A model generated the notes under the pieces. The model was not told the DNA's origin, made no database searches, and saw only the letters and a list, made by a program, of their open reading frames with translations. Position numbers and translations under genes: made by a program. Shown here piece after piece: positions 41,763 to 51,637 of a stretch of DNA of 64,000 bases. The stretch is taken from NCBI GenBank assembly GCA_039105265.1, contig JAPFFF010000013.1:3534001-3598000 (forward strand). The letters are read 5' to 3'. How positions within the stretch are numbered: the first letter of the stretch is position 1; each line of letters begins with the position of its first letter. Source of the DNA: Tritrichomonas musculus. Its lineage: Eukaryota > Parabasalia > Tritrichomonadida > Tritrichomonadidae.

Positions 41763-42551
41763 TTAGTGTTGATAGCGGACTGGGGCTGTCATTTCATTCG
41801 GATCAACTTTTTCAATGAATTCTCTCAATTTATTTTCACTCAAAAAGTCAAAATTGACCTCTTCATAGAAATAAATGTCACTCAAACCGTCATTCATTGA
41901 AGATTGCCAACTTTCTTCTTTTTCTTCTTTGCTCGTGAATTTGTCGATCAGGTCAAGAAGCCAGTCTTCGCTTTCAATCGTCAACTTGGAGTTCGTCAAA
42001 ATTGAATAAAAAACGGTCATCAGAAGGTCAATTATTTGATCTATATCAATTGAATATAAATTTGAGGCAATGTCTTCAATAGTTTTACTCTGGTACCACG
42101 TTTCTGCTGAATCTGGATTCATTTCTTGAAATGAATCAAAATCGAGTTTGCCGATGATTTTCTTCTCAAATTTTTCTTTTTCATCATCATCAAAAAGCTC
42201 GTCTAGTTTGGTGAACATTTCTTTGTTTTTTAAAAGAATTGAGATGATCCGCAGCTGAAAACATTGTTCTTTGTCCAGATCTATCAAGTTACCTTTACTG
42301 ATTGATTCAAAAAGAGAAAAGACTTCTTCGCTCATCTTTGATAAATAGTTTATTTTTAAATGATTGGTAGAATTCGTGCTATGAAAATGAACGGAAGTAA
42401 TTGTTGGATCTGATTGATGAATTTGTGAAAAATATGGCGAAATAAATTCTGCAAAGAGATTTTTGCTCAACTTTTAAAATTGGCATGCATTTAATATTTT
42501 AATCAACAAACTTACTTTTCAACTTTTTATGTTCTCCAAAAATAAATTTAA
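41763..42551 (-). pseudogene. Second BTB-like copy without the RCC1 part
   Basis: It is nearly identical to the N-terminal third of the 4342-6129 gene (residues 36-270, KNLFAEFISPY to FIEKVDPNE) and then jumps straight to the last six residues (PVRYQH) and the same stop. The whole GC-rich RCC1 section of about 900 bp is absent. The break shows shared AGCGG at both edges of the missing piece in the full copy. At the 5' end the ATG and first 25 codons are lost. A stretch of about 45 bases with AAAAGTTGA on both sides interrupts the codons after FGEH. No usable start remains, so it is probably not expressed as a protein. Confidence 0.8.
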
Positions 42552-42726
42552 AGTCATCACCACAAGATCAAAATGAAAAATCTCTTTTTATTTATAAGTC
42601 ATTACTTATGGAGATATCAAAAAAAAAAAAAAAAAAAAAAAATTGAATTCATTATGAAATTTGAATAATTATCCACTTTTTGAAAGATTCAAAAGAAAAT
42701 ATTTTCTTTCAATTTTTTTTTAATTA

Positions 42727-44451
42727 TTAAATTGAAATATCGGCTCCAATTACCTTGTAAAAAGAAGGATCATTTCTGCAGATTGGGCAACTTTTATTGT
42801 TTTTAAACCAATTTTCTATGCAATCAGAGCAAAAGCCCATGTGTCCGCACGGCAGTATGATGCAGTTTGCAGGTTTATCGCAGCAAATGATGCACATATC
42901 GTCATTTTTAACGCCGAATCCGTTTGAAATGTTCACGATAGGAAATCTGCAAAGAGGGCAATCTTCCTTATTTTTGAAGGCCAATTCAGCGCATTCCTGG
43001 CAATAAACCTTGTGGCTACAATCAAGCAAGTAATAGTCACGCTTATTCTTGTGGCATTTCAAGCACAAATCTGAATTGTTGTCAATGATAACTTTTTCAA
43101 GAGTGATGTCAGGTGATTTTCTTTTCGGGTCATTTGTAACGGCTTTAAACTGTCCATTTCCCTTGAAAAAGTAAGGGCTTGAAGTTTGGATTTCACATTG
43201 TGTCGGACAATTATCAATTGAATTATTTGTGAAGTCACCGCCACCTTTGTAAGCTAATTTGGCCATAGCGGTATGAATGTCCTTTATTTGGTTGTTCTCG
43301 GCCTTGATGAAGCCCGCTGTGTAAGCGAGGAAGGCGTACTTCCCCATATTTGAGATTATGTTATCATTGACAAAAACCGTCGATTTATTGTAACCCTCAA
43401 TTGAAGTGATCTGACAGTTTTTTATTGAATTTTTTGAAATGACGCATTTTTCTGAGTCCGAGACAGAAATTCCACTTTCTCCGATGTTGTTTATCGTTGA
43501 GCCTGTTATTGTTACTTCCTTAGCATTACGGATAGCAATTCCACTGTATTGGATGTTGTCAATTTTGTTATCAAAAAGTGACGCTTTTGAATTCGAAGCA
43601 ACCGAAATCGATGGATATTGAAGGTCGTAAATTTTGTTGTTTTTTATCAGAAGTTCAGAATTTCCAATACACAAAATGCCATTACCTTCAACATCATGGA
43701 TGATATTGTCAGTTACAACGCCTTGTGAATGTTCTGAGGCTGATATGGCAGTTGCTTTCACTTCACTTATTTCATTTTGTTCTATCAGAAAATTTTGACA
43801 CGAAATGACAGAAATACAGTTTTGTTGAACTTTTTCAAACTTGTTGTGGATCACTTTACATGTGGATTTTTCAATAAATAAAGCAGGACATTCCATGTCT
43901 GAAAAAGTGGAGTCTGAAATTTCAATGCTTGATTGGTCGTCTAGTAAAATTCCATTTGCCAACGATTTAGAAAAGGTGGAGTTCGTGAAAATTAATGAGG
44001 AGTTACTGAAGCCGGCAACTTGAGTTGTGCCTGTATCATGTATTGTTACTTGATTGGCATTTATTGAACTATCTTTTAATACTAATATACCAGGACTTTT
44101 GCCAGTATTCTTAATTGTAAATCGATTAATTGTAACATTTTTGCATTCCGATATTTGGAGGGCTGCCTTTTGGATTCCGGGATGATCCAAAATGCAATCT
44201 GTAATCGAAAAATTGTCTGATTCCTTAATTTTAATGCTCGTAATAAAAAAAAGGTTCGAAAAGGAAACTGATGGGGATTTTATTTTTAAGCGAGTACAAC
44301 TTATAATTGTTTGACAAGTTGATGTAATTTTACATGATTTATTTATTACTAATTTTCCATTGATAATAATGCTTGGGGATGTAATTATATATTCATTTCC
44401 TTTTATGGTACAGTTAGAGCTGTTTAATTTTGAAAAAAAATCAAAAGTCAT
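42727..44451 (-). CDS. Right-handed beta-helix protein with two C-terminal RING fingers
   Basis: 574 residues from the ATG at 44451. Residues about 10-430 are a parallel beta-helix (PbH1-like) with repeats such as SSIEISDSTFSDMECPALFIEKSTC and KVIHNKFEKVQQNCISVISC, rich in Asn and Ile. Two C3HC4 RINGs follow. The first is at about 463-501 (CLKCHKNK..CSHKVYCQEC..CPLC) and the second at about 520-558 (CIICCDKP..CGHMGFCSDC..CPIC). RINGs recruit E2 enzymes, so this is likely a ubiquitin ligase whose beta-helix binds the substrate, possibly a carbohydrate or repeat-containing protein. An E2 gene lies 6.4 kb away (50847), without evidence for a link. No signal peptide. Confidence 0.85.
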   Translation of the reverse strand: MTFDFFSKLNSSNCTIKGNEYIITSPSIIINGKLVINKSCKITSTCQTIISCTRLKIKSPSVSFSNLFFITSIKIKESDNFSITDCILDHPGIQKAALQISECKNVTINRFTIKNTGKSPGILVLKDSSINANQVTIHDTGTTQVAGFSNSSLIFTNSTFSKSLANGILLDDQSSIEISDSTFSDMECPALFIEKSTCKVIHNKFEKVQQNCISVISCQNFLIEQNEISEVKATAISASEHSQGVVTDNIIHDVEGNGILCIGNSELLIKNNKIYDLQYPSISVASNSKASLFDNKIDNIQYSGIAIRNAKEVTITGSTINNIGESGISVSDSEKCVISKNSIKNCQITSIEGYNKSTVFVNDNIISNMGKYAFLAYTAGFIKAENNQIKDIHTAMAKLAYKGGGDFTNNSIDNCPTQCEIQTSSPYFFKGNGQFKAVTNDPKRKSPDITLEKVIIDNNSDLCLKCHKNKRDYYLLDCSHKVYCQECAELAFKNKEDCPLCRFPIVNISNGFGVKNDDMCIICCDKPANCIILPCGHMGFCSDCIENWFKNNKSCPICRNDPSFYKVIGADISI

Positions 44452-44727
44452 CCAAACCAAGAACTGAAATTTTATTCATTTGAAAAAGTTTCATTTCAAG
44501 TAAAACATTAATATCTTATGTAAAATCATTTACAATAAATAATTAAAGGCAATTTTTTATAAAAAATAAGTTTTACTTTTAAATTTTTGAATAAAAGAAA
44601 TAAACGTTAATTCAAGCAAGAATTTTCAAATACTTGTCTATATAGCTGGTAGGTATTTGGTCTGAATAAGAAATATTTAAATGATTAAAAAATCAAATAT
44701 TAGGAAATGGTAACTGAGATTATTTAC

Positions 44728-45795
44728 TTATTTTAATTTATATGATTTTTGAGGGAAAAGAGGCTGAGTCATTAATTCTTCTCTTGTTGGTGAAACAATA
44801 CAGCATTGTTCATACGTATTAAGTTGACTTGAGACGTTGTTCATGATATCAGTTGGATTAATTGATTTGTTTCTCCTGACTTCTTGGAATAAGAAGAAAG
44901 TAAAGAATCCTTGGTCATTACTATTTTGTTGTCCTTGTTTAGCTGTTTCATCATCATCTGCAGCTGATAGACAAATAATATTTGCTGGGAATTTAGCAGC
45001 TTCAGTCATATCAGTTGGAATATCATAAATTGTTCCACTATGGCAGCAATCATTTAACAAAATTATCTTTGTTTTTCCATTAACATTTACTCTTACAACT
45101 TCAGCCAACTTATCATCACGGATATAAGAATCATCAAAGATTAATACTTCATAATTGCCATCAGCTTCATCGCTCTGTTTGTCAGAAACACTTGATCCAT
45201 GGCCAGTATAATATGCAGTTAGATATTCTGTAGTTTTTTGTATAAGTATTTTAAGATATTCTAAGAAGAGATTAGCTTTTGGATTATGGAGGAAGTAAAC
45301 TGTATATCCCATGAATTTGTGATTAGCAGCAACGGTAACTGAATCATTGATTGGTCCAACTCCGAGTATGTAGGATTCTTTTGAATAATTATTGCAGCAA
45401 ATAAAACAAGCACGTTCATTGTTCTTAACAGTAGATTTGTTTGATTCTGTAAGTTCTGTAGCAAGCTCTTTTAATTGTGCCAAAGCTGATTCTTCGGTGT
45501 TGTTTGTTCTCAATTCTACAAATTCTTCGGGTTTGAATTCATTGACTGGAAGTTCTTCCTGTTTGAAGTTTTGCTGTCCGGCACTTGTCCAGCTTGATGC
45601 TGGGAATGAATTAAATTTGAAATGGTGTTGACCTTGAATCTTATGAAAACGTAATTCTCTTCTTCCTCTCCATTGACCACGTCCACCACGTCCAGGTCCT
45701 TTGAAACTGCCTTGTCCTCCATATCCTTTTCCAGGTGAACCTCTTCCATGATTATCATCATGATGGCCTTTATTTTTTTCCTTTTCCATGTTCAT
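44728..45795 (-). CDS. Metacaspase (caspase-fold cysteine protease) with RGG-like N-terminus
   Basis: 355 residues from the first ATG (MNMEKEKNKG). The N-terminal 45 residues are Gly/Arg-rich (HGRGSPGKGYGGQGSFK, GPGRGGRGQWRGRRE), like RNA-binding RGG segments. The p20 domain from about residue 125 has ERACFICCNNYSKE, the catalytic His in AYYTGHGSSV (H199) and the catalytic Cys in LNDCCHSG (C251). Metacaspases cleave after Arg/Lys and are usually Ca-activated. A p10-like C-terminus is short (FFTFFLFQEVRRN..PTREELMTQPLFPQ). The RGG-like extension is unusual; type I metacaspases generally carry a Pro-rich prodomain. A perfect 22-bp palindrome lies 25 bases upstream of the start. Confidence 0.85.
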   Translation of the reverse strand: MNMEKEKNKGHHDDNHGRGSPGKGYGGQGSFKGPGRGGRGQWRGRRELRFHKIQGQHHFKFNSFPASSWTSAGQQNFKQEELPVNEFKPEEFVELRTNNTEESALAQLKELATELTESNKSTVKNNERACFICCNNYSKESYILGVGPINDSVTVAANHKFMGYTVYFLHNPKANLFLEYLKILIQKTTEYLTAYYTGHGSSVSDKQSDEADGNYEVLIFDDSYIRDDKLAEVVRVNVNGKTKIILLNDCCHSGTIYDIPTDMTEAAKFPANIICLSAADDDETAKQGQQNSNDQGFFTFFLFQEVRRNKSINPTDIMNNVSSQLNTYEQCCIVSPTREELMTQPLFPQKSYKLK

Positions 45796-45820
45796 GACCA
45801 CTATCTAAACTATCTTAACT

Positions 45821-45842
45821 GTCTGAACCACGTGGTTCAGAC
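45821..45842. promoter_or_regulatory. 22-bp perfect palindrome upstream of the metacaspase
   Basis: GTCTGAACCAC followed immediately by its exact inverse. The centre is CACGTG, an E-box-like core. It ends 26 bases before the metacaspase ATG, the core-promoter position in trichomonads, so it could be a dimeric regulator site or form a cruciform. Function not shown. Confidence 0.5.
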
Positions 45843-46084
45843 GTCTGCCTCTCATTTCAAAAAAATGAAGTGAAAAAATCTTATCTTGAATAAAAAGAAA
45901 TAGACCACCTGACAAGGTAAGGCCGTTTAGAAATAAAAAATTAAAAAGGTAATATCAAGAAATTGAAAAAAATTTAGGAATTCTTTTTTTAATATTTTAT
46001 TATAAAAAAATTATCTCTAAGTAATTATGAATATGATTTTCCAAAATTTCAAGCATATAAGATTTTTGAAAATTTACATAAAAC

Positions 46085-46562
46085 TAGACTTGTTATTCTC
46101 CGATTCTCGAGATCGATAATTGATTGACTTTTTGATATCGATACATAAATATGCACAGATTCTCGAGATCGATTTCAGAGATCGAGAATTTTGTTTCTCA
46201 GCTTTTGATATCAGAATTTTCAATTAAACTTTTTGATAAATATATGATCGTATTTTAATCACAAAAATTTCATAAAAAAGAATGTATTTTTTGATTTTAA
46301 TCTTAAAATAAACAGCAATACATTATATTATTTATTTTTAAATATTATGAAATCACAAATACCAATTATAAAAAAAGATAAATCTGTTTGAGATCTCGAG
46401 ATCTCGGTAATTGACATCAAGTTTACAATTATTTTTATATCACATTTCATATCTGATATCTTGATAATCGATAATCTCGATATCAGATTTTTAAACTGAT
46501 AATCGAGTATCAGATGCAAAAAAGTGACGTTTTTGATATCGATTCTCAAAATAACAAGTCTA
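46085..46562. mobile_element. hAT-like MITE, copy A, 478 bp
   Basis: The ends are TAGACTTGTTATT and its inverse, flanked by CATAAAAC on both sides (46077-46084 and 46563-46570), an 8-bp duplication. The interior is packed with self-complementary GATATCGAT, TCTCGAGA and GATAATCG motifs, especially 46098-46215 and 46390-46550, so it can fold extensively. No coding capacity. Same family as 48425-48879. The 46571-48330 region to the right is very AT-rich and shows no gene. Confidence 0.85.
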
Positions 46563-46570
46563 CATAAAAC

Positions 46571-48330
46571 ATTTTTATCTTTATAAATACAAAATGTATT
46601 TGATTAAAAACATGTGATAAATGTAATTTATTTATTCATTTTGTAATATATAAAATATATAATTAACAATCTAAGAAAGAATCTTAAATACTTACATATT
46701 AATTGTGTTATTTTTTTCATTTGGAGTTTCTATTAAATTATGAAAATAAATATTTGATTGAATAAATATTTTTGAAGTGCTGTTATTCATAGGAAATGAA
46801 AAAGAGTTTGGCGCTAGATTTTTCAAAAAAGTTGAATCATTATATTGATCAATCATTTTCTAGCACGAAAATGCATCAAAAATAAATATATTGTAAATAT
46901 TTCCTTTGAATATACTATAATAATATATTTTTACATGTATATATTTAGATGTGGTAAGATAATATGGATTTTATTAAAAATAATTGTTAAACTTTTTGAG
47001 AAATCAATTAATCAATTAGTATTCTAAATAAAGCAAGTATTGTTGACTCCTCAACTTACTTATGCAATACCAATATGAAGAAATACTTGTATATTATCCA
47101 GAATGTACCAATCAGTCTGTTTAAAAATAGCCCTGATGCATATGTTTTAGAATATAATTATGATATCGATTGAGAACATTTGATCAAAGAGACGTATGAT
47201 TGAAAAATGAATTTTTATTTTATTTAATATATTTGGTACAGTTTTCTCTTCGTTTTTTTATAATAGAGTATAGACCATATTAAGGTTGAACAAAAGCAGT
47301 ATATTTTATCATATTATAATATAATAAAATATATGATGATAAAAAATTTATTTACTAAATATAATGGTAAAATTGACGTATGATATAAAAATAAACTAAT
47401 TTTTCTTTTTGAATGAAAATTTTACAATTTGATAAGTTTAGAAAAAAAATGATGTTTTGTATAAATATTATAGCAAATATGAGGAAAATCCAATTTAAAA
47501 TATAAGATATATTTTTTAGTTAATTTATTAAATTGAATTTATTTTTTATGAAATATTTGAATCATCAGAAAATTGAGATCAATTCTATGAAATTATTATA
47601 TGCTTCAGAATATTGAGCATTTTTTTAAGAAATAATTGTGAGATTGTAAGATATAAACAATTGTAAAATTGTGAGAAAATAAAGATTTCTGAAAAGTAAA
47701 AATATGTAAAGTATTCAAAGAAAAAATCTATCCAAAATAAAGTCCCCAGCGTCGGAATTTTTGATTTTTTAAAATAAATCTTTTTAAAATCAAAAAATAT
47801 GGCCAATTTTTCAAATTTTAACTCAGGTTGAAAAGATTAGCTGAGTGATTATTTATGAAATTATCTCTACTTTTAGCAAGATATACAATAATTTAAATAT
47901 ATTATATAATGATATTATTAATTTTATGAATATTTAATAAAAAAAATTAAAATTTATAATGATATATTTCGCAAAATATGTATTTTCGTTGTCACTTTTT
48001 GAATACTACAAAATTGAATGAATACCTTAATAAGGCCTTAGAGTATTTATTTAATTAATGAAATAAAGCTTTCAATTTATTATAAAGCGATCATATATCT
48101 TAGAAATATTTATCTACATACAAATAATTTTATCTTAAAATTTTGCGCCAATTTTTTTAAAATATTTAATAATTGTAATTACTATATAGAGTGTTATTAG
48201 TATTTAAAATATGGAGCATTTTTAATAGAAAAATTTTTATGCCTGGTCTAAAGAAATATAAAAAAAAATTTTAATATTTAAAATAAAATTATTACAAGTT
48301 ATAATACCAAATCATGTAATAAAAAAAACA
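46571..48330. other. 1.8-kb gene-poor AT-rich DNA
   Basis: Both strands were read; there are only short random-looking frames, no RNA gene and no paired element ends. A moderately GC-richer spot near 47740 (AAGTCCCCAGCGTCGG) is unexplained. Confidence 0.4.
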
Positions 48331-48402
48331 CCTAAACTATCAATATCAACTATCAATAAACTATCAATATCAACTATCAATAAACTATCAATATCAAAAT
48401 CA
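48331..48402 (+). repeat. Tandem repeat, 24-bp unit, about 3 copies
   Basis: The unit AAACTATCAATATCAACTAT plus CAAT is repeated head to tail three times, the last copy partial. It borders the left side of the hAT-like MITE copy B. Too short and gapless to be a CRISPR array. Confidence 0.8.
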
Positions 48403-48424
48403 TTTTTATTTGAATTGTTTTCAA

Positions 48425-48879
48425 TAGGCTTGTTATTCTGATATCAATTATCAGGTTTGGCACTTTTTTTAACTCAGATAATCGATAATAAAATGTTATC
48501 GATTGGAGCTTTTAATAGATGAATTCGATTATCAAGTATGAAATGTGATACAAAAAAAATATTCTTTTGATATCGAATCTTGATTAATCGAAATTAATAC
48601 CTGAAAAAAACATTAAAAATAGTATTTCAATGGCATAAAATAAATATATTCCAACTTATTATGTTAAAGAATCAGCTTTTATTAAATTTTATAACGGATA
48701 TGTGAAGTAATCAGTTAAAAAAGTTTACAAAATTTTAATACGTTAAAAAATTTTCAATATTGATAATCGATCTTTTATTTTTTTCATTATTGATATCAGA
48801 GATAAAATTTTTGATTTGATATTGATATCAGAAAAATGGATCAATTATCAATATCGAAAATCGAGACTTAACAAGCCTA
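48425..48879. mobile_element. hAT-like MITE, copy B, 455 bp
   Basis: The ends are TAGGCTTGTTA and its inverse, flanked by GTTTTCAA on both sides (48417-48424 and 48880-48887). The termini and the GATATC/ATCGATTATC-rich interior match copy A at 46085-46562, so both belong to one family with an 8-bp target duplication. Confidence 0.85.
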
Positions 48880-48887
48880 GTTTTCAA

Positions 48888-49332
48888 GAGTTAACTTAAA
48901 AGCGCTTTTGATAGAGAAGAAAGTTTATAGTTAATATTTCTCTAGTCAAAAAAGTATTATTCTGATGAAATTGATTTTGTTAGATAATAATATGAGATGA
49001 TTATATTTTTTTTTTAAATAATGCATTATTAATAATTATTAATAGTATTTACAATCTCAAATTTCCGAGCATCTAACATTTAGATTTTTATTCCAATTTA
49101 TTGATAAACTATCATATAGTAATGATTTATCTTTTTAAAAATATATTTTGTAGAGAGGAGAAGAAAAAAAAAATATCTTGATTTTGATCCAGGCCACTGA
49201 GAAGAAAGTGATGATGTATTGTATAACTAGGATAATTTTTCACAAGTTTTACTGCAAATTTATTTCAAAAAATGCCCATGAGATTTTTTCTTTTATTTAT
49301 ATGTTTATGATAAATTAAAAAATACAAAAAAT
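48888..49332. other. AT-rich gap before tRNA-Ser
   Basis: No gene or paired repeat recognised. The last 60 bases, downstream of the tRNA on its strand, include T-rich termination signals for the minus-strand tRNA. Confidence 0.4.
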
Positions 49333-49415
49333 CGACAACCATGGGATTCGAACCCACACGGGACCAGCCCAAGAGATTTCAAGTCTCCCGCATTAACCAA
49401 CTCTGCCAAGCTGTC
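49333..49415 (-). tRNA. tRNA-Ser (UGA)
   Basis: On the minus strand: acceptor GACAGCT pairs with GGTTGTC, and the D loop is of the AGTTGGTTAA type. The anticodon arm is GAGA-CTTGAAA-TCTC with anticodon TGA. A long variable arm (about 13-14 bases, TGGGCTGGTCCCG) is typical of serine tRNAs, the T arm is TGGG-TTCGAAT-CCCA, and the discriminator is G. No intron. A T-rich run follows downstream on this strand (after CG: ATTTTTTGTATTTTTT). Confidence 0.95.
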
Positions 49416-49913
49416 TCTTGATTTTTGATTATTTACTTGTGCATATAAGTATTTATGAAAAAAATTAAGTCTTTTAATTTATCATTTAACATTGTATTTT
49501 TAAAAATTGAATGTTTTTTCTACTATTCCCAAAATATGAAAAATACTTCAAAATTATTGTAAATTCTTTGATTTCAATGAAATGTATTTATTGTCTTTAA
49601 TTTCAATAACATTTTTGACAAGCTCGATTAGGAATTCAATATTGGTACAAGAGTTTAAGAAATTTAAATTAATGCATTGTAACGTCTGAAGTACCTAATG
49701 TTGAATCGAACAGAGGAAATGGCTTAAGATCCTTCGTCTATTTTATTTTCTTTAATTCTAAAAATACATATAAGCTTCAATAATTATTTCTATCATTGCT
49801 GATGTAATAAGTGTCATATTGCAAAATATGAAATTATATATGTAACTAACAAAAAGAAAAGAGAAAAAAAAGATTCTGTGCAGTTACATCTGTTGTCAAA
49901 ATTTATATGCAAG

Positions 49914-50063
49914 TAGCCCTTCGGCGGTTTTGTAAAATACGGCTATTTGGTCGTTCATTGAATAGTTTATTTTACAAAATTTCTACGGCACACGGCAAAA
50001 GTGCAACTTTTTGAATACTTTATATAAAAAATCTTCAATTACGGCATACGGCCGAAAGGGATA
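49914..50063. mobile_element. 150-bp MITE with 9-bp target duplication
   Basis: The left end TAGCCCTTCGGCGG and the inverse of the right end TATCCCTTTCGGCCG are similar; both sides carry ATATGCAAG (49905-49913 and 50064-50072). The interior repeats ACGGC-type words (ACGGCACACGGCA, ACGGCATACGGC). The 9-bp duplication suggests a MULE-type source. The flanking 49416-49904 and 50073-50241 hold no gene that I can see. Confidence 0.65.
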
Positions 50064-50241
50064 ATATGCAAGACAAAAATTTATAACTTTTGTTTAAACC
50101 AATTCATTAATGATAAAAATTTGATAGAATGGCATAATTTATGAAATAAAGAGTAATTTTTTCTTAATAAATAATATACCTAAAACAAGATAAAAAATTA
50201 TTTTTCGTTTATAATAAAAATATAATAAACAATATATGATT

Positions 50242-50640
50242 TTATATTTCTTCAGCTTGAGTTTGTTGTGTATCATTATTTCTTTGGTACCTCATCCTTT
50301 GTCTCATTAGTAAATAATCTAAAGCATCTGAGTCCAAATCTCCAAAGTTAAAAAGTCCATTTCTATGATTTCTAGTATTACTGTTTTCCTGTTGTCTGTT
50401 TGTGGTTTCTTCAGATGAATTCTGATCCGAATTATTTTCTGTAGAATTTGATGAAGTTTGATTATTTCCTTGTCCGTATGCTTCATAAATCATATTCATG
50501 ATATGTATTAAATCACTAACTCTATGTCTGGTTGAAGTATTTTCTTCTCTGACGATATTTTCTCCTGCAAACGTTAAATTATATTCAATATCAGATTCTT
50601 CAGTGAAGAATTCATTTGTTACCTTGCGTGGAATTGGCAT
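50242..50640 (-). CDS. Low-complexity acidic protein, unknown
   Basis: 132 residues from a clear ATG. The first 55 residues are ordinary sequence (MPIPRKVTNEFFTEESDIEY, NLTFAGENIV). The middle is Asn/Ser/Gln/Thr-rich (SSNSTENNSDQNSSEETTN). The end has DLDSDALDYLLMRQRMRYQRN. No domain is recognised. It could be an intrinsically disordered regulator. It is transcribed in the same direction as the E2 gene upstream, 206 bp away. Confidence 0.6.
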   Translation of the reverse strand: MPIPRKVTNEFFTEESDIEYNLTFAGENIVREENTSTRHRVSDLIHIMNMIYEAYGQGNNQTSSNSTENNSDQNSSEETTNRQQENSNTRNHRNGLFNFGDLDSDALDYLLMRQRMRYQRNNDTQQTQAEEI

Positions 50641-50846
50641 TATTTATGATTATCAAGAATCGAAATACATCATATAGCTATCAAATTTTATTTTTTGAAA
50701 TTTTTGAGATATATATATAAAATCTTCATTCAAAAAGTTATCGATATTAAATTAAGTATAGAAATATTTGAAATAAGATGAAATAGTTTATTCAAATATT
50801 AAAATAATCATATTTACTAATTTCCCCAAAAAAAAGAAAGAAAAAT

Positions 50847-51284
50847 TTAATGAGCATATTTTGCTGTCCAATCTTTTGCTTGGCGGATATATTCTTCACG
50901 GTCATTCTCATATAGATTACAAATTTGTCCATCATCAAAGTGTCCTACTGCTGGAATCACAAGAACAGATTTAATTTCTTCAAAAAGTTTTCTAATTTGA
51001 AATGATGGACTCCATTCTCGTAGCATATCTAAGCAAATGATTCCGTCATCTTGATTAACATTAGGGTGGAAAACTATTGGATAAAATGAAATTACTGGTT
51101 GTTCATGTGGATATTCTACAGGGAAATCAACTTTGAATGTTAAGATTCCACCTTCATAAGGGCTACCACTCGGTCCTTCCATTTTCACTATCCATTTTAA
51201 AAAATTGTCGTCTTGAATGGAAATCGTTATTCCTTCTTCTGGGTTATCTTGAAGTTTTTTCAATTCTTTTGCTGCTCTTGCCAT
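50847..51284 (-). CDS. Ubiquitin-conjugating enzyme E2
   Basis: 145 residues, the usual length of a minimal E2. The core is complete: PYEGGILTFKVDFPVEYPHEQP, FHPNVNQDDGIICLDML with HPN at 73-75 and the active-site Cys at 84, and a W-containing following helix (REWSPSF). The C-terminal helix (REEYIRQAKDWTAKYAH) is class I. It transfers ubiquitin from E1 to E3s. The UbcH5-like spacing favours ubiquitin over SUMO or NEDD8, but FDDGQICNLYENDRE is a divergent insertion region. Confidence 0.9.
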   Translation of the reverse strand: MARAAKELKKLQDNPEEGITISIQDDNFLKWIVKMEGPSGSPYEGGILTFKVDFPVEYPHEQPVISFYPIVFHPNVNQDDGIICLDMLREWSPSFQIRKLFEEIKSVLVIPAVGHFDDGQICNLYENDREEYIRQAKDWTAKYAH

Positions 51285-51637
51285 TTAAAATATTGAAAAA
51301 TTTTGACGAAGGTCAAATTTGGTAACTTTCAATATATTGAATAGTTTATTTTCTTACATATATAAATATTCACCACAACATTCTCTATTAAGTTTATATA
51401 TAATTTTAAAGAAAAAAATGCTTATTTACATAAATACAATAAAGAAATAGAGATCAGTTTTTATTTTAATATATATTGTTTTAATTTGTATTAATACAAA
51501 TTCTATATATCATAAAACTTATTTTCTGTTTAGCCAAAATGGATAATTTAATTTCTTAGCATATTGCTAAATAAATATAAAATATTTAAAATTTCACACT
51601 CTTCATAGAACATAGGAAACTCTCGAGATAGTTATTG
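51285..51637. other. AT-rich gap, promoter side of the E2 gene
   Basis: It holds the upstream region of the E2 gene and nothing else recognisable. Confidence 0.4.

Noticed and set aside
42476-42545. GTAAGTTTG..AAAAG segment in the second BTB copy as an intron
   Set aside because: Neither AG acceptor gives the correct phase with the downstream KNLFAEF frame. The segment is bracketed by AAAAGTTGA repeats and the 5' exon has no ATG and an in-frame stop, so an insertion or duplication in a dead copy fits better.
48331-48402. 24-bp repeats as a CRISPR array
   Set aside because: Repeats are head to tail with no unique spacers, and the gene content is eukaryotic.
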